DNA from: JBFMDN01 sp040753915
GTDB taxonomy: Bacteria; Desulfobacterota; Desulfomonilia; Desulfomonilales; Desulfomonilaceae
Direction: 5' to 3'
Assembly (NCBI GenBank): GCA_040753915.1
Contig: JBFMDN010000032.1
Coordinates: forward strand, 1 to 62,942
Length of the DNA: 62,942 bases
The notes below the pieces were generated by a model. It ran no database searches. It saw nothing but the letters and a program-made list of their open reading frames with translations, and had not been told where the DNA came from. The position numbers and the translations under genes are program-made. Shown piece after piece: positions 25,824 to 34,804 of the stretch. Within the stretch, counting starts at the first letter, position 1. Each line of letters begins with the position of its first letter.

Positions 25824-26303
25824 ATGACAGAGACTATCATAAAACACCGGTACCAATCGGTCCTTGTAGGATGCCTGGAGCTCCAGGTCTCCGACCGCGG
25901 AGTCCGATCCATTTCATTTATATCACAGGGCGGCCCCCCAGAGGATTCCCCTCATCATCCGATCATGCTGAGGCTGATAGGGGAGCTAAACGAATATTTC
26001 GCCGGCACTCGCAAAGAGTTTTCCGTGCCTCTCGACCCGGACGGAGGGACCGGATTTCAGCGAAGTGTATGGGAGGAGCTGACCCGTATCCCGTACGGAG
26101 AAACCCGCTCCTATGGAGACATCGCTTCGTCAGTGGGCAATCCGCGAGCTGCCCGAGCCGTAGGGCTGGCAAACAAGAGCAATACCATCCCCATTCTCAT
26201 CCCGTGCCACCGGGTGATCCGTGGCAATGGCGGGCTCGGCGGTTATGGTTCAGGGATCCATGTCAAGAGAAAGCTCCTGGCTCTCGAGGGAATCGTTCTA
26301 TGA
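25824..26303 (+). CDS. ogt: Methylated-DNA-protein-cysteine S-methyltransferase
   Basis: Repairs O6-methylguanine by transferring the methyl group to its own cysteine. The 159-residue protein has a short N-terminal domain, then the helix-turn-helix block FQRSVWEELTRIPYGETRSY, NPRAARAVG (with the arginine finger) and the active-site motif IPCHRVI, followed by LGGYGSG. ATG 25824 sits six bases after AAGGAG; the frame is open far upstream (to 25476) without a start signal. The next gene begins within about 60 bases. Confidence 0.94.
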   Translation: MTETIIKHRYQSVLVGCLELQVSDRGVRSISFISQGGPPEDSPHHPIMLRLIGELNEYFAGTRKEFSVPLDPDGGTGFQRSVWEELTRIPYGETRSYGDIASSVGNPRAARAVGLANKSNTIPILIPCHRVIRGNGGLGGYGSGIHVKRKLLALEGIVL

Positions 26304-26366
26304 GCTTCGTTGGAGCATTCAAGGCTGCAACCGCTGTTTGCTGCTCTCGAATACACACTTTCGCCC

Positions 26367-27161
26367 ATGAATCGGAGCTCTGACGCACCAATGGAATATG
26401 AGGCCACGTTGGTTGTATGCTCGCACAGGCCGTATGCGCTAGTGCAGGAGGTCGCAAAGCTCGCGAGAATCGATCGACTGCGCCTCGAGCCTCGAGAATC
26501 CCGTTCCATTCGCGATGTGTATTTCGATACGTACCGTGAAGCGCTGTCGGAGACCGGCCACGCTCTCCGCGTCAGACAACTCGGCGATGAGTGGTATGTA
26601 ACACTCAAGGGGCCTGCTTCTTTTAGAGAAGGAACGGTGGTGGGCAGATCTGAGATAGAGCTCCCGTGGGAGGCAGGCTCGCTCGAGCAGGTGAGCTCGG
26701 AGCTTGAGGCGATGGGGATAAAGCTGGCACCGATTCGATTTCAAGCGGACAAGCCGGTGGAGACGCTGCTTTCGGCAACGTTCCGCGTACTTCAGGACCG
26801 GACAACCCATCGCATGGTGCGAGCGATCGTTGGGGAGGAGTCGGAACGCACAGAGGGCGAAATGGTAATCGACACCGTCACCTATCGCGTAGCCGGGACG
26901 GGCGTGGTCCACCACGAAATTGAGATCGAGGCCCTCTCGGAAGAAAGCATCGGGACGGTAGAGTGTTTCGCCGATCGTCTGGCCAGCCTCTTCCCGGAGG
27001 CTCTTCGACCATGGGCTCACAGCAAGCTTGAAACCGGAAGAGCCGTGGAGGCGCTACTGAAGCTTGATCCTTCGCATATGCCGATGGACCCGCATGGGCG
27101 CCTATTGGCCCCGGCGTACGGGCTCATTGCCGATTATATCGAGGGCCAGCGGAGCGGCTGA
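26367..27161 (+). CDS. CYTH-fold protein (class IV adenylate cyclase / triphosphatase-like)
   Basis: A 264-residue protein with a CYTH-like pattern: an N-terminal acidic strand (EYEATLVV in place of the ExExK signature), DVYFDTYREALSETGHALRVRQLG (Arg pairs), WYVTLKGPA (Lys) and HHEIEIEALSE (acidic metal-binding strand). CYTH enzymes hydrolyse inorganic or nucleoside triphosphates or cyclise ATP. The altered signature leaves the activity open. The start is uncertain: TTG 26310, ATG 26367 and ATG 26391 are all in frame and none has a good ribosome-binding site. It follows ogt. Confidence 0.68.
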   Translation: MNRSSDAPMEYEATLVVCSHRPYALVQEVAKLARIDRLRLEPRESRSIRDVYFDTYREALSETGHALRVRQLGDEWYVTLKGPASFREGTVVGRSEIELPWEAGSLEQVSSELEAMGIKLAPIRFQADKPVETLLSATFRVLQDRTTHRMVRAIVGEESERTEGEMVIDTVTYRVAGTGVVHHEIEIEALSEESIGTVECFADRLASLFPEALRPWAHSKLETGRAVEALLKLDPSHMPMDPHGRLLAPAYGLIADYIEGQRSG

Positions 27162-27432
27162 GGAGCCTGAAGCATACCCGAGGTCAGGGGCTCTTCATAC
27201 GGGAGGCGCTCCTGGGGAATTTCTTGCGATCCGACGGACATGTGTTGGCCCACGGCTCCTCGTGACACTTGACCGCGCACCGGCAAGAGGGGTATGGTCT
27301 TAGAGAAGAGATGATGGCACGTTCGAGCACGTGTGCTCCGGGACGGATTCATGCGTGATTGGAGTCCATCCTGAACGCGTTATTGGAGAACCGCATGACC
27401 CTACGTCATTGCTTTCTCGGAAAAGGAATGTC

Positions 27433-28278
27433 GTGCTCACCAACACGTTTTGTCATATCCCCGGCATCGGCCCGAAATCGGAGCAGCTTCTCTGGAAGAA
27501 GGGCATACTCTCTTGGGAGGATGTGCTGCGCGCGGTGCCCGGTGAATCGCTCGGGGGGAACCGTCGCCATCTGAGGAGTTGCGTCCAGGAATCGATGGAT
27601 CGTCTAAAAGATCGGGACGCTCACTACTTCTCCAAACATCTTCCCGTCAATCACCAGTGGCGCCTGTTCCCAGAATTCCGGAACAGCACCGTGTACCTGG
27701 ACATTGAAACGAGCGGGTCGCCTCCTCCCCACAACATAATCACCACCATAGCCACATATGACGGGCGAGAGATATCCTACTACGTGAGGGACTACAATCT
27801 GTACGAATTTAAGCACGATGTGCAACGGTACGACGTGGTGGTCACCTATAACGGCAAGTGCTTCGACATTCCCTTTATTGAGAGCTTTTTCGGAATCAAG
27901 ATGAGGCAAGCTCAAATCGATCTGCGGTTCGTCCTGAAAAGTCTGGGCTTCACGGGCGGCTTGAAGGGGTGCGAAAAGAAATTGGGGATCGATCGCCACG
28001 ATTTGGATGGGGTAGATGGATTCCTGGCAGTCCTCCTGTGGAATGACTACATTGCAAAGAACAACATTCGCGCGTTGGAAACGCTCCTGGCCTACAATAT
28101 ACTCGACGCGGTGAATCTCGAAACACTGATGGTAATGGCGTACAACATGAAGTTGCGCGACACCCCGTTTCTAGAAAGTCACCGACTCGAGCTTCCCCCA
28201 CCGGTAGAAAACCTTTTCGAGGCGGATGTGGCCACAGTCAAGAAGCTGATGGATTTTCGAGAGATGCACTATTCCTGA
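27433..28278 (+). CDS. RNase H-like exonuclease domain protein (YprB type)
   Basis: A 281-residue protein. Residues 1-45 include a helix-hairpin-helix-like segment, IPGIGPKSEQLLWKKGI. An RNase H-like nuclease domain (about 85-260) has DEDD-type acidic residues in YLDIETSG, VVTYNGKCFDIPFIE, the QIDLRFV strand and LLAYNILDAVNL. It probably acts on nucleic acids. I choose GTG 27433, four bases after AAGGAA, over the longer frame from 27331. Its end overlaps a low-confidence minus-strand ORF by 41 bases. Confidence 0.8.
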   Translation: MLTNTFCHIPGIGPKSEQLLWKKGILSWEDVLRAVPGESLGGNRRHLRSCVQESMDRLKDRDAHYFSKHLPVNHQWRLFPEFRNSTVYLDIETSGSPPPHNIITTIATYDGREISYYVRDYNLYEFKHDVQRYDVVVTYNGKCFDIPFIESFFGIKMRQAQIDLRFVLKSLGFTGGLKGCEKKLGIDRHDLDGVDGFLAVLLWNDYIAKNNIRALETLLAYNILDAVNLETLMVMAYNMKLRDTPFLESHRLELPPPVENLFEADVATVKKLMDFREMHYS

Positions 28279-28555
28279 GCTTTTCGGGCACCGGTGCTTC
28301 ACGCCAGTCGCTGCGTATGCTGTCCGTGTAGTGAGGTGCGAACTCGGTACGTTGCTTCTCAAATTCGGCCACGTAGTACACCGTTTCGCAAATATGGTCG
28401 CGTATTAGTGAAATCCTGTACTTAGTTGCTCCAGTTCTGCTCAGGGGCGCGAAGTTGTGGGTAAGGGCGAATTTCACCCGCGCTTGCCTGAATATTGCCC
28501 TGGCCGCCATTTTCGAGGCGTGCCACCGCGATCGGGCTGCACTGAGAATTTCCAC
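28238..28555 (-). CDS. Hypothetical 105-residue ORF, low confidence
   Basis: GTG-started minus-strand frame of 105 codons filling the otherwise empty interval 28279-28555 and overlapping the nuclease gene by 41 bases. The middle (HNFAPLSRTGATKYRISLIR, VYYVAEFEKQRTEFAPHY) has a protein-like composition and GC-leaning third positions. There is no good ribosome-binding site and I recognise no family. It may be a decaying gene. Confidence 0.3.
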   Translation of the reverse strand: MEILSAARSRWHASKMAARAIFRQARVKFALTHNFAPLSRTGATKYRISLIRDHICETVYYVAEFEKQRTEFAPHYTDSIRSDWREAPVPEKLRNSASLENPSAS

Positions 28556-28738
28556 AACGATATGCAGTTAGATTTCCAAGAAATATTTTCCCTAGCCTTT
28601 GGGTGTCAGCGGCGGTATACTTGATTGTGTCTCAGATCGAACATGGCGAATGTTGAGACATCGGACTGATGCGATTCCGAAATCAGGGTAGCGGATAGCT
28701 GGAGTCCAACCGGTCTGTCTCAACAAAGGGGGAGCGTC
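28556..28738. other. Upstream region of the RHS gene
   Basis: No gene seen. AT-rich near 28560-28590 and again at 28615-28630, where the RHS-gene promoter may lie. The ribosome-binding site AAAGGGGGAGCGTC precedes ATG 28739. Confidence 0.35.
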
Positions 28739-31700
28739 ATGGCGGTATCTCAACCATCGAGAAGAGATGTTCTCCTTCTCGACCGCTTTGCCGTTCTGGC
28801 AGGAGCGATCATCCTTATTCTCAATTTCGCCTGCAGCGGTCATACCTCTGAAATTTCGCGATCCGATTATTCGGGAAAGGGCGATGATGCTCAAGGCATC
28901 GAATGGCGCTTCAAGTATGACACCAACGGCCGGCCGGAAGAGGTGGTCGATCCTGCTGGTCGTGTGACGCGATACCGGTATGATGACGATGAGCGAGGAG
29001 ACATCAAGTCGGTTCATAAGCACCTGCCGGGTGGCAAAAGTATTACTTGGGATTACGATGGCCTTGGACGATTGACTTCTACCGCTGATCCTCTCGGCAG
29101 GACCCTGTTCAAGTACGATACGTTTGGCAGACTAGCCACTGTTGAAAGGGAGGGGTCCCCGCGGGTTGCCTACGAAAGCGATTCCCTGGGGCGGGTGACA
29201 AGAGTCCAAGTTGGCGCGAGTCTCTGGGCTCAGTACCGACACGATTTTGCCGGGCGCCTCAAGTCCATAAACACTCCTGTTGGCCAAATCGACTATGAGT
29301 ATTGGCTCCCCAAGGGCTACATCACCCGCACCCTGCCAAACGGCGTCAAATCTCGTTTCGAGTACTTCCCCGATGGCAAGCTGGAGAGAATTATCCACAC
29401 AAACAGGGAGAACCACATCCTGGCAAGCTTCACATACTCCTATCGTCCGGATGGGCTTGTCGCCACGGTTGACGAGCGCTTTCCCCACGAAAGGAAGCGC
29501 ATTGAGTATGAATACGACAAGACCGGCAGGCTGTCTGCGTCAAGACCCGCGCCAGGGACTACCATCCGTTTCGAATACGATCGGCTCGGAAACAGAACGT
29601 CCGTGCAATCGGATCAAACGTCCAGCAACGGGGTGTACGACTGGGCTGCACGCATTGTGGAATACGGAGGGGACAAGTTCGATCACGACCCTGTCGGCAA
29701 CGTGGCCAAGAGAGTCACGAAGGATGGCTCGACCATTGTTTTCGACTATGATGCGGAAAACCACCTGACTCGCGTGACGAAACAATCACGGACTGTGTCC
29801 TACCGGTATGACGCAGATGGGAAGCTTGTCGAGAGATCGGTAGACGGGAAGACAACCCGCTTTGTGCCGCGCCCCTTTTCAGAAACGTGGGAGCCCCTGG
29901 CAGAGGTGGGGCCTGATGGTGTTGAGCGGCTCTATATTTGGGACAGTAGGTTACTTGCAATAGCTGCACCTGACGGTGCCGAGTTCATCCTGGAAGACGG
30001 GATCGGCTCGGCTCGTCTGTTCGTTGACTCCCGCGGAACGGTAACTGACATTCGCTCCTACAGGCCCTTCGGCCTACCGGAGACCCTTGGCAAGACTACT
30101 GGATTGACTCCCGGCTTTGCCGGTCTGTTCTTTGATCCCTTTGCCGGAATTTATCTCACCGCAGCCCGCAGCTATGATCCCGAGCTTGGTCGGTTCTTGC
30201 AACGGGACCCTAGCCACACCGTGCCGGTCGGCTCTCAACATACCATGACTGCGTACGTTTATTGCGGAAACGACCCCGTAAATTTTGTAGATCGCAATGG
30301 TCGCAGATCAACCGCGAACGTTCTGGACTCGTACTCGGACCGGTTGGTCAGACATGGTCGACCGGGTGCTGCTCCCCTTGAAAGATCTGCCGAAAGCAGA
30401 GATAGAGAGGACGACTCAAAGGCTTCGGAGCCTCAGGCAGGCAGAGGTGAAAGAATCCTCCCACCGGAACGGCCCAAGGATGCAGATTCGCAGCAAGCCA
30501 TGTTGCTGCGAGTCCTTCTCCAGGGAATCAGGATAGCCGATCTTCTCGATTACTGTCGGAGAAAAGAACAAACTTCGGTTTGTACCATCGATATCGACAA
30601 GATCTTAGAAGCACTTTTGATGAAGAAGCGGCGGCAGCACACCAGGCGGTGGGTAGCACCATACTGGGTAAGATCTTACGAACCGTTATGGTGGACGTAC
30701 GAGCCGTACGTTTACTATTGGCGTAGTTATCCGTCCTATTATTCCTACAGCTTGGGCAGTTATCATTCGTCCTCGTCCAGGTACTACAGTAGCGTTTCAC
30801 GAACCTATTCGTACGCTTATCGTTATGGCGCTTCCTATCGGCATGCAGGAAACGTCGGAGGAGTCTGGCTTTCGGGCGCAAACAAGGCTGTGAAAGCCCT
30901 TGGTAACCTCAAGGGGGTGGCGTTGGACGAGGCCAACGGAAGGCTGGTTCTCCTTGGTGAGGACAAGAGAACTTCCGTAGGGTTGTCCGCCTTGAGGCTC
31001 GATGACGTTGTCGCGATCTTCAAATCCGTGTACGACCACGGAGTGGGGCCCTGGGTCTCCATAGAGGACGACCCCAAGAACCCGAACGGCCCCTGTGTCC
31101 CGATGTACGGCCCGGAGATGGCCGGCACATTTGCGGGCTGGGTGCTGTACGAAGCCGATCGAGTAATGAAGAATTACGGGGCGGGAGCAGATAACATCAC
31201 ACAAAAGAAGATTAATTCAGGTATCAAAGGCTACAACGAGCTGCTCGATGCAAGATTTCGTAGTTCCGAATGGGCGGCTGCCAAAGGCGGGGGAGGATGG
31301 CAGCGAGTAGGAGCGACACGCTTTTGGATTACCCCCTCGGAAGTGGTTAGAAGAACAACGGGGAAAGACGATCTGACACTTCTGGAAGTACCTCTGCAGC
31401 TCAACGTGGATCCTCCCAAGCTGATGACCGGCGGCAAGTCCAGTGGATCGGTGAAGGCCCATCGAAAGATGGACTTGGCCTATGCTGCATGGTTCACGAA
31501 TCACTATGACGATTTGGCGAAGGAGTGGGCCAGCTCACCCCGTGAGGGACCGGACCGAGGGAAGAAATTCCACGTGTTCGCCGAATTGAAACGCATTGCC
31601 CTCCTTGCCGCCATTGCCGAACGGCTGCGGGATCAGGGGGTGCCCTTACCGACGTGGATGAGAAATCATAGGATGAGTCATTATCCCACGCCAACCACGG

Positions 31701-33712
31701 ACCCCCGCTACTACAATGTGCGCGTCATCGGCAACGAACAGAGAGCTATGGGCGGAGTGGGGCTCTCACCCATTCACAATCCGAGCTCTGAGAAGCACCT
31801 CGTAAAAACGGTTCGTGATGACCAGGAGGCAACTGCAATGGCGAAGGTTGCCTTTTCGTCCTTACCTCAGGAACCCAAGCCCAAAGCGATCGAATTTGTT
31901 CAAGCCGGAAAAAACTATGCTGCTGCCGTGTTGCCCGGCCGAGCGTCAAAGGAGGTAGGACCGTTAAAGATTTCCCGGGTCGATCTTGCCGTGCCAATCT
32001 ACGGCGAAGAGAACCTCATGCTTACCCGCCATTACAGCTCATTCCTGAGACCTGACGGAGAGCTTGGGATCTGCTGGACCCTTGATCTGCCGCATCTCTT
32101 GCTGGATGCCCGGCGGCCCGCCGGGATAGCGGGAAAAGGGCTGACTCTGACCCCCCAGTACTTACTCACAACCCCAATGGGGAAGGTCAACGTAACCTTC
32201 AGTGAAAAACGCATGGTACCTGAATTGAAGGGTGTGTTTCTCGTTCCCCGAAAGTCTGATGACATCCTGGCATTGTCCGGTGCTTCGGAGCCCAAGAGCG
32301 GCCTGGGAACGTTCAAAGTAACGTTTAGAGATGGACGAAGGTGGTACTTTGACGAGAACGGCTACCTTTGTGCCACTTCAGAAAACGGGATCACTGTCGT
32401 CTATCGGAGGGACGATCGGGATCGTATTGCCTCGATAGAGGGTTGGCATGGAGAAAAGCCTGTTGCCAAGATCCGCCTACAGTATGACGAGAAGGACCGG
32501 GTCACGAGAGCCACGGCCGGCAAAGACAATTTCGTCGAGTACTCTTACGACGAGCAAGGGCGACTCACCAAGGTGAGATCATCGGTCGGGGTGGAAACCT
32601 ACCACTACGATCTGTCTCTCCTGGTTTCTATGGACAGTGATGGCAAAAAGAGATGGTTCGTCTATGACCGGGATGGACGCCTCACCAAAGAGACCGATGA
32701 CGCCGGCAACACTGTGGCCGTCTATCAAATCGCGGCCGACTCAAACGGCAGTCGCCTCATGAGACACGATTTGCTTCCCGACGGATCTCGCAGGACCACG
32801 GAGGTTCTGTACGACAGGAGCTTCAGACCCGTAGCAGAGTCATATCCTGATGGCGTCAAGGTGTCCTTTTCTTACCGGAAGGACGGGTCAGTCGTAGAAA
32901 CGGACACCAGTCCCGACGGCAGCGTGTATCAGATAACCAGGAGGCCGGACAGAAAAGACCAAGTTACGGTGAAGCTTCCCGAGGGGGGGATTCAGACCCT
33001 GACACAGGAGGATGGCCGTGTGATGATAACGGAGGGAGATAAGCGCATTGGAAGTGCGTACAAAGCTTCTGACGGGTCTCTCGATCGATTGGAGCTGGAG
33101 GCCACTGCCTTCCGATGGCAGCGAGACAAGAACGGCGTTATTGAGGAGCTCAAAATAAACGAATCGGGTGATCAGCCGTCGAGGCAAGATTGGATTACGT
33201 TCAAGCTGGATAGGGAAGGAAGGGCTGTATCCGTAGAGGATTCGACACATGCCAACATCAAAGTCTCCTACGGGCTCACAGGAATCCCCGATGCTGTTAA
33301 GACGACGAGAGGCTCGCTGACGATAGAACGCACCGCGGCTGGCGGGGTAAGAAAGGCCTCCACTTCGTGGGGAGTCTCTCAAGCCAATCAGTACGACCCG
33401 AAAAGCGGCATGCTGAAAGAGATGGAGATTGTCAGTCAAGGCGGTTGCGCGGGTGCCAAGTTCGAGCCTGATGGCATCACGGAAATCCGATACTTTGATG
33501 GAGGCACAGCGAAGCGGCAGTACCACGGGGTTAATTCTCCTGCAAAGGGGAAGCCCAAGAAGATCGTGACCGAAGACGGGCTGGAGATCGACTACGAGTA
33601 CGATCCCATGGGGCGGCTCATCAGCGCGCGAAATGGAAATCAACACACCTTAAGAATCAGGTACGATGGTGCGGGTAGGGTAACTTCCCTCGTCACCGCA
33701 AGGGTTCCGTAA
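28739..33712 (+). CDS. RHS/YD-repeat protein with permuted domain order
   Basis: A 1657-residue surface or secreted protein. The N-terminus has a hydrophobic segment ending in NFAC (about residues 18-33), either a membrane anchor or an imperfect lipobox. YD repeats run from about 50 to 400 (many GRLxxxxDPxGRxxxxxYD units). The RHS core, normally near the C-terminus, is at about 430-520 (SYRPFG, YDPELGRFLQRDPS, YVYCGNDPVNFVDRNG). A spacer follows, then a Tyr/Ser-rich stretch (about 640-700), an unrecognised domain (about 700-1000), a DUF6531-like entry domain (about 1075-1125, RVDLAVPIYGEENLMLTRHY, normally N-terminal) and a second YD-repeat block to the end. No toxin domain or immunity gene is evident. 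It is followed on the same strand by the ankyrin gene. Confidence 0.88.
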   Translation: MAVSQPSRRDVLLLDRFAVLAGAIILILNFACSGHTSEISRSDYSGKGDDAQGIEWRFKYDTNGRPEEVVDPAGRVTRYRYDDDERGDIKSVHKHLPGGKSITWDYDGLGRLTSTADPLGRTLFKYDTFGRLATVEREGSPRVAYESDSLGRVTRVQVGASLWAQYRHDFAGRLKSINTPVGQIDYEYWLPKGYITRTLPNGVKSRFEYFPDGKLERIIHTNRENHILASFTYSYRPDGLVATVDERFPHERKRIEYEYDKTGRLSASRPAPGTTIRFEYDRLGNRTSVQSDQTSSNGVYDWAARIVEYGGDKFDHDPVGNVAKRVTKDGSTIVFDYDAENHLTRVTKQSRTVSYRYDADGKLVERSVDGKTTRFVPRPFSETWEPLAEVGPDGVERLYIWDSRLLAIAAPDGAEFILEDGIGSARLFVDSRGTVTDIRSYRPFGLPETLGKTTGLTPGFAGLFFDPFAGIYLTAARSYDPELGRFLQRDPSHTVPVGSQHTMTAYVYCGNDPVNFVDRNGRRSTANVLDSYSDRLVRHGRPGAAPLERSAESRDREDDSKASEPQAGRGERILPPERPKDADSQQAMLLRVLLQGIRIADLLDYCRRKEQTSVCTIDIDKILEALLMKKRRQHTRRWVAPYWVRSYEPLWWTYEPYVYYWRSYPSYYSYSLGSYHSSSSRYYSSVSRTYSYAYRYGASYRHAGNVGGVWLSGANKAVKALGNLKGVALDEANGRLVLLGEDKRTSVGLSALRLDDVVAIFKSVYDHGVGPWVSIEDDPKNPNGPCVPMYGPEMAGTFAGWVLYEADRVMKNYGAGADNITQKKINSGIKGYNELLDARFRSSEWAAAKGGGGWQRVGATRFWITPSEVVRRTTGKDDLTLLEVPLQLNVDPPKLMTGGKSSGSVKAHRKMDLAYAAWFTNHYDDLAKEWASSPREGPDRGKKFHVFAELKRIALLAAIAERLRDQGVPLPTWMRNHRMSHYPTPTTDPRYYNVRVIGNEQRAMGGVGLSPIHNPSSEKHLVKTVRDDQEATAMAKVAFSSLPQEPKPKAIEFVQAGKNYAAAVLPGRASKEVGPLKISRVDLAVPIYGEENLMLTRHYSSFLRPDGELGICWTLDLPHLLLDARRPAGIAGKGLTLTPQYLLTTPMGKVNVTFSEKRMVPELKGVFLVPRKSDDILALSGASEPKSGLGTFKVTFRDGRRWYFDENGYLCATSENGITVVYRRDDRDRIASIEGWHGEKPVAKIRLQYDEKDRVTRATAGKDNFVEYSYDEQGRLTKVRSSVGVETYHYDLSLLVSMDSDGKKRWFVYDRDGRLTKETDDAGNTVAVYQIAADSNGSRLMRHDLLPDGSRRTTEVLYDRSFRPVAESYPDGVKVSFSYRKDGSVVETDTSPDGSVYQITRRPDRKDQVTVKLPEGGIQTLTQEDGRVMITEGDKRIGSAYKASDGSLDRLELEATAFRWQRDKNGVIEELKINESGDQPSRQDWITFKLDREGRAVSVEDSTHANIKVSYGLTGIPDAVKTTRGSLTIERTAAGGVRKASTSWGVSQANQYDPKSGMLKEMEIVSQGGCAGAKFEPDGITEIRYFDGGTAKRQYHGVNSPAKGKPKKIVTEDGLEIDYEYDPMGRLISARNGNQHTLRIRYDGAGRVTSLVTARVP

Positions 33713-33779
33713 CGGTGGTTGCATAACCGAGGACGAATAGCAACGGCCTGTGCAACTTGCAAGGGTGTACGAAGATACA

Positions 33780-34742
33780 ATGAAGCGTGCAATCCCTCTT
33801 TCCGTCACTCTCGTCGTGCTGGTCTGGGCTCTGGGCCTATCCCATGGGACCGTCTCTGACCAGCTAGAAAGCCTGTTCAAAGCCATCGATTCGGGTGATG
33901 CACCTCAAGTCAAGGAGCTACTAGACAAAGGCGTCCCCCTCGAAGCAGTGAGCTCTTCCGATGGGGCCACCCCCTTGATTCGAGCTGCAAAAAGAGGGCG
34001 ACTGCAGATCGTAAAGCTTCTCCTGGACCGGGGCGCGGGTGTCAACACTCGAGATGCTCAGTTTGAGGCCACCCCCATCTACTGGGCTTGCCTCAACAAC
34101 CATATCGAAATCGCAAAACTCCTCCTCGCAAGATCGCCCGACGTCAACGCCGGCGACAGAACAGGCGCGACTCCGCTGATGGCAGCGGCATCCAAGGGGT
34201 TCCGCGAAATCGTGTCGGTGCTCCTGGCACGAGGGGCCAAGGTCGACGCAAGCGATAAGGAAGGCAACACTGCCTTGCGCCAAGCGGTCGAACGAGGACA
34301 CGGCCACGTAGTTCAATTGCTTCTCAACGAGGGTGCTGATCCAAGTACGCTTAACTTGGACGGAACCTCGCTGCTGATGTCTGCGGCCAAAGCAGGCCAC
34401 AGGCATCTCGTGGAAATCCTTTTGGAAAGAGGAAACGTGGCCCTGAATGCGGAGGATCGGTCGGGCGCTACTGCGCTGATCTGGGCAATCCTCGCAGGTG
34501 ATCCGCGCACAGCGCAATTGCTGCTGTCAAAGGGTGCCGATGCAAATCACAGAGAGAAAGACGGATGGACTGCTCTCCATTACGCATCTGCCAAGGGTGA
34601 CAGGGAAATGGTGAGGCTGCTCTTGGAGAATGGCGCGGACGTCAATGCCACGAACATGTACAAGGAGACGCCACTGGCCAAGGCTTCCAAGAGGGGTCAC
34701 ACAGAGATCGCGAATCTGTTGGCAACGCGAGGGGGGCGGTAA
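33780..34742 (+). CDS. Secreted ankyrin-repeat protein
   Basis: A 320-residue protein with a signal peptide (MKRAIPLSVTLVVLVWALGL) and about eight ankyrin repeats (residues 28-320), each of the form G-TPLxxAAxxGHxxIVxxLLxxGAxVN, for example DGATPLIRAAKRGR and DGWTALHYASAKGD. Likely a periplasmic binding scaffold. ATG 33780 is selected for the signal peptide; the frame also opens at 33750. The ribosome-binding site is weak. It lies 67 bases after the RHS gene and 62 bases before the VWA-FHA gene on the same strand. Confidence 0.88.
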   Translation: MKRAIPLSVTLVVLVWALGLSHGTVSDQLESLFKAIDSGDAPQVKELLDKGVPLEAVSSSDGATPLIRAAKRGRLQIVKLLLDRGAGVNTRDAQFEATPIYWACLNNHIEIAKLLLARSPDVNAGDRTGATPLMAAASKGFREIVSVLLARGAKVDASDKEGNTALRQAVERGHGHVVQLLLNEGADPSTLNLDGTSLLMSAAKAGHRHLVEILLERGNVALNAEDRSGATALIWAILAGDPRTAQLLLSKGADANHREKDGWTALHYASAKGDREMVRLLLENGADVNATNMYKETPLAKASKRGHTEIANLLATRGGR

Positions 34743-34804
34743 GCCTCGGCACCCTCGCAGACAGGGAAGGTTTCCTGTGGCAAACGAGGAGGCGTGACCA
34801 CGCC

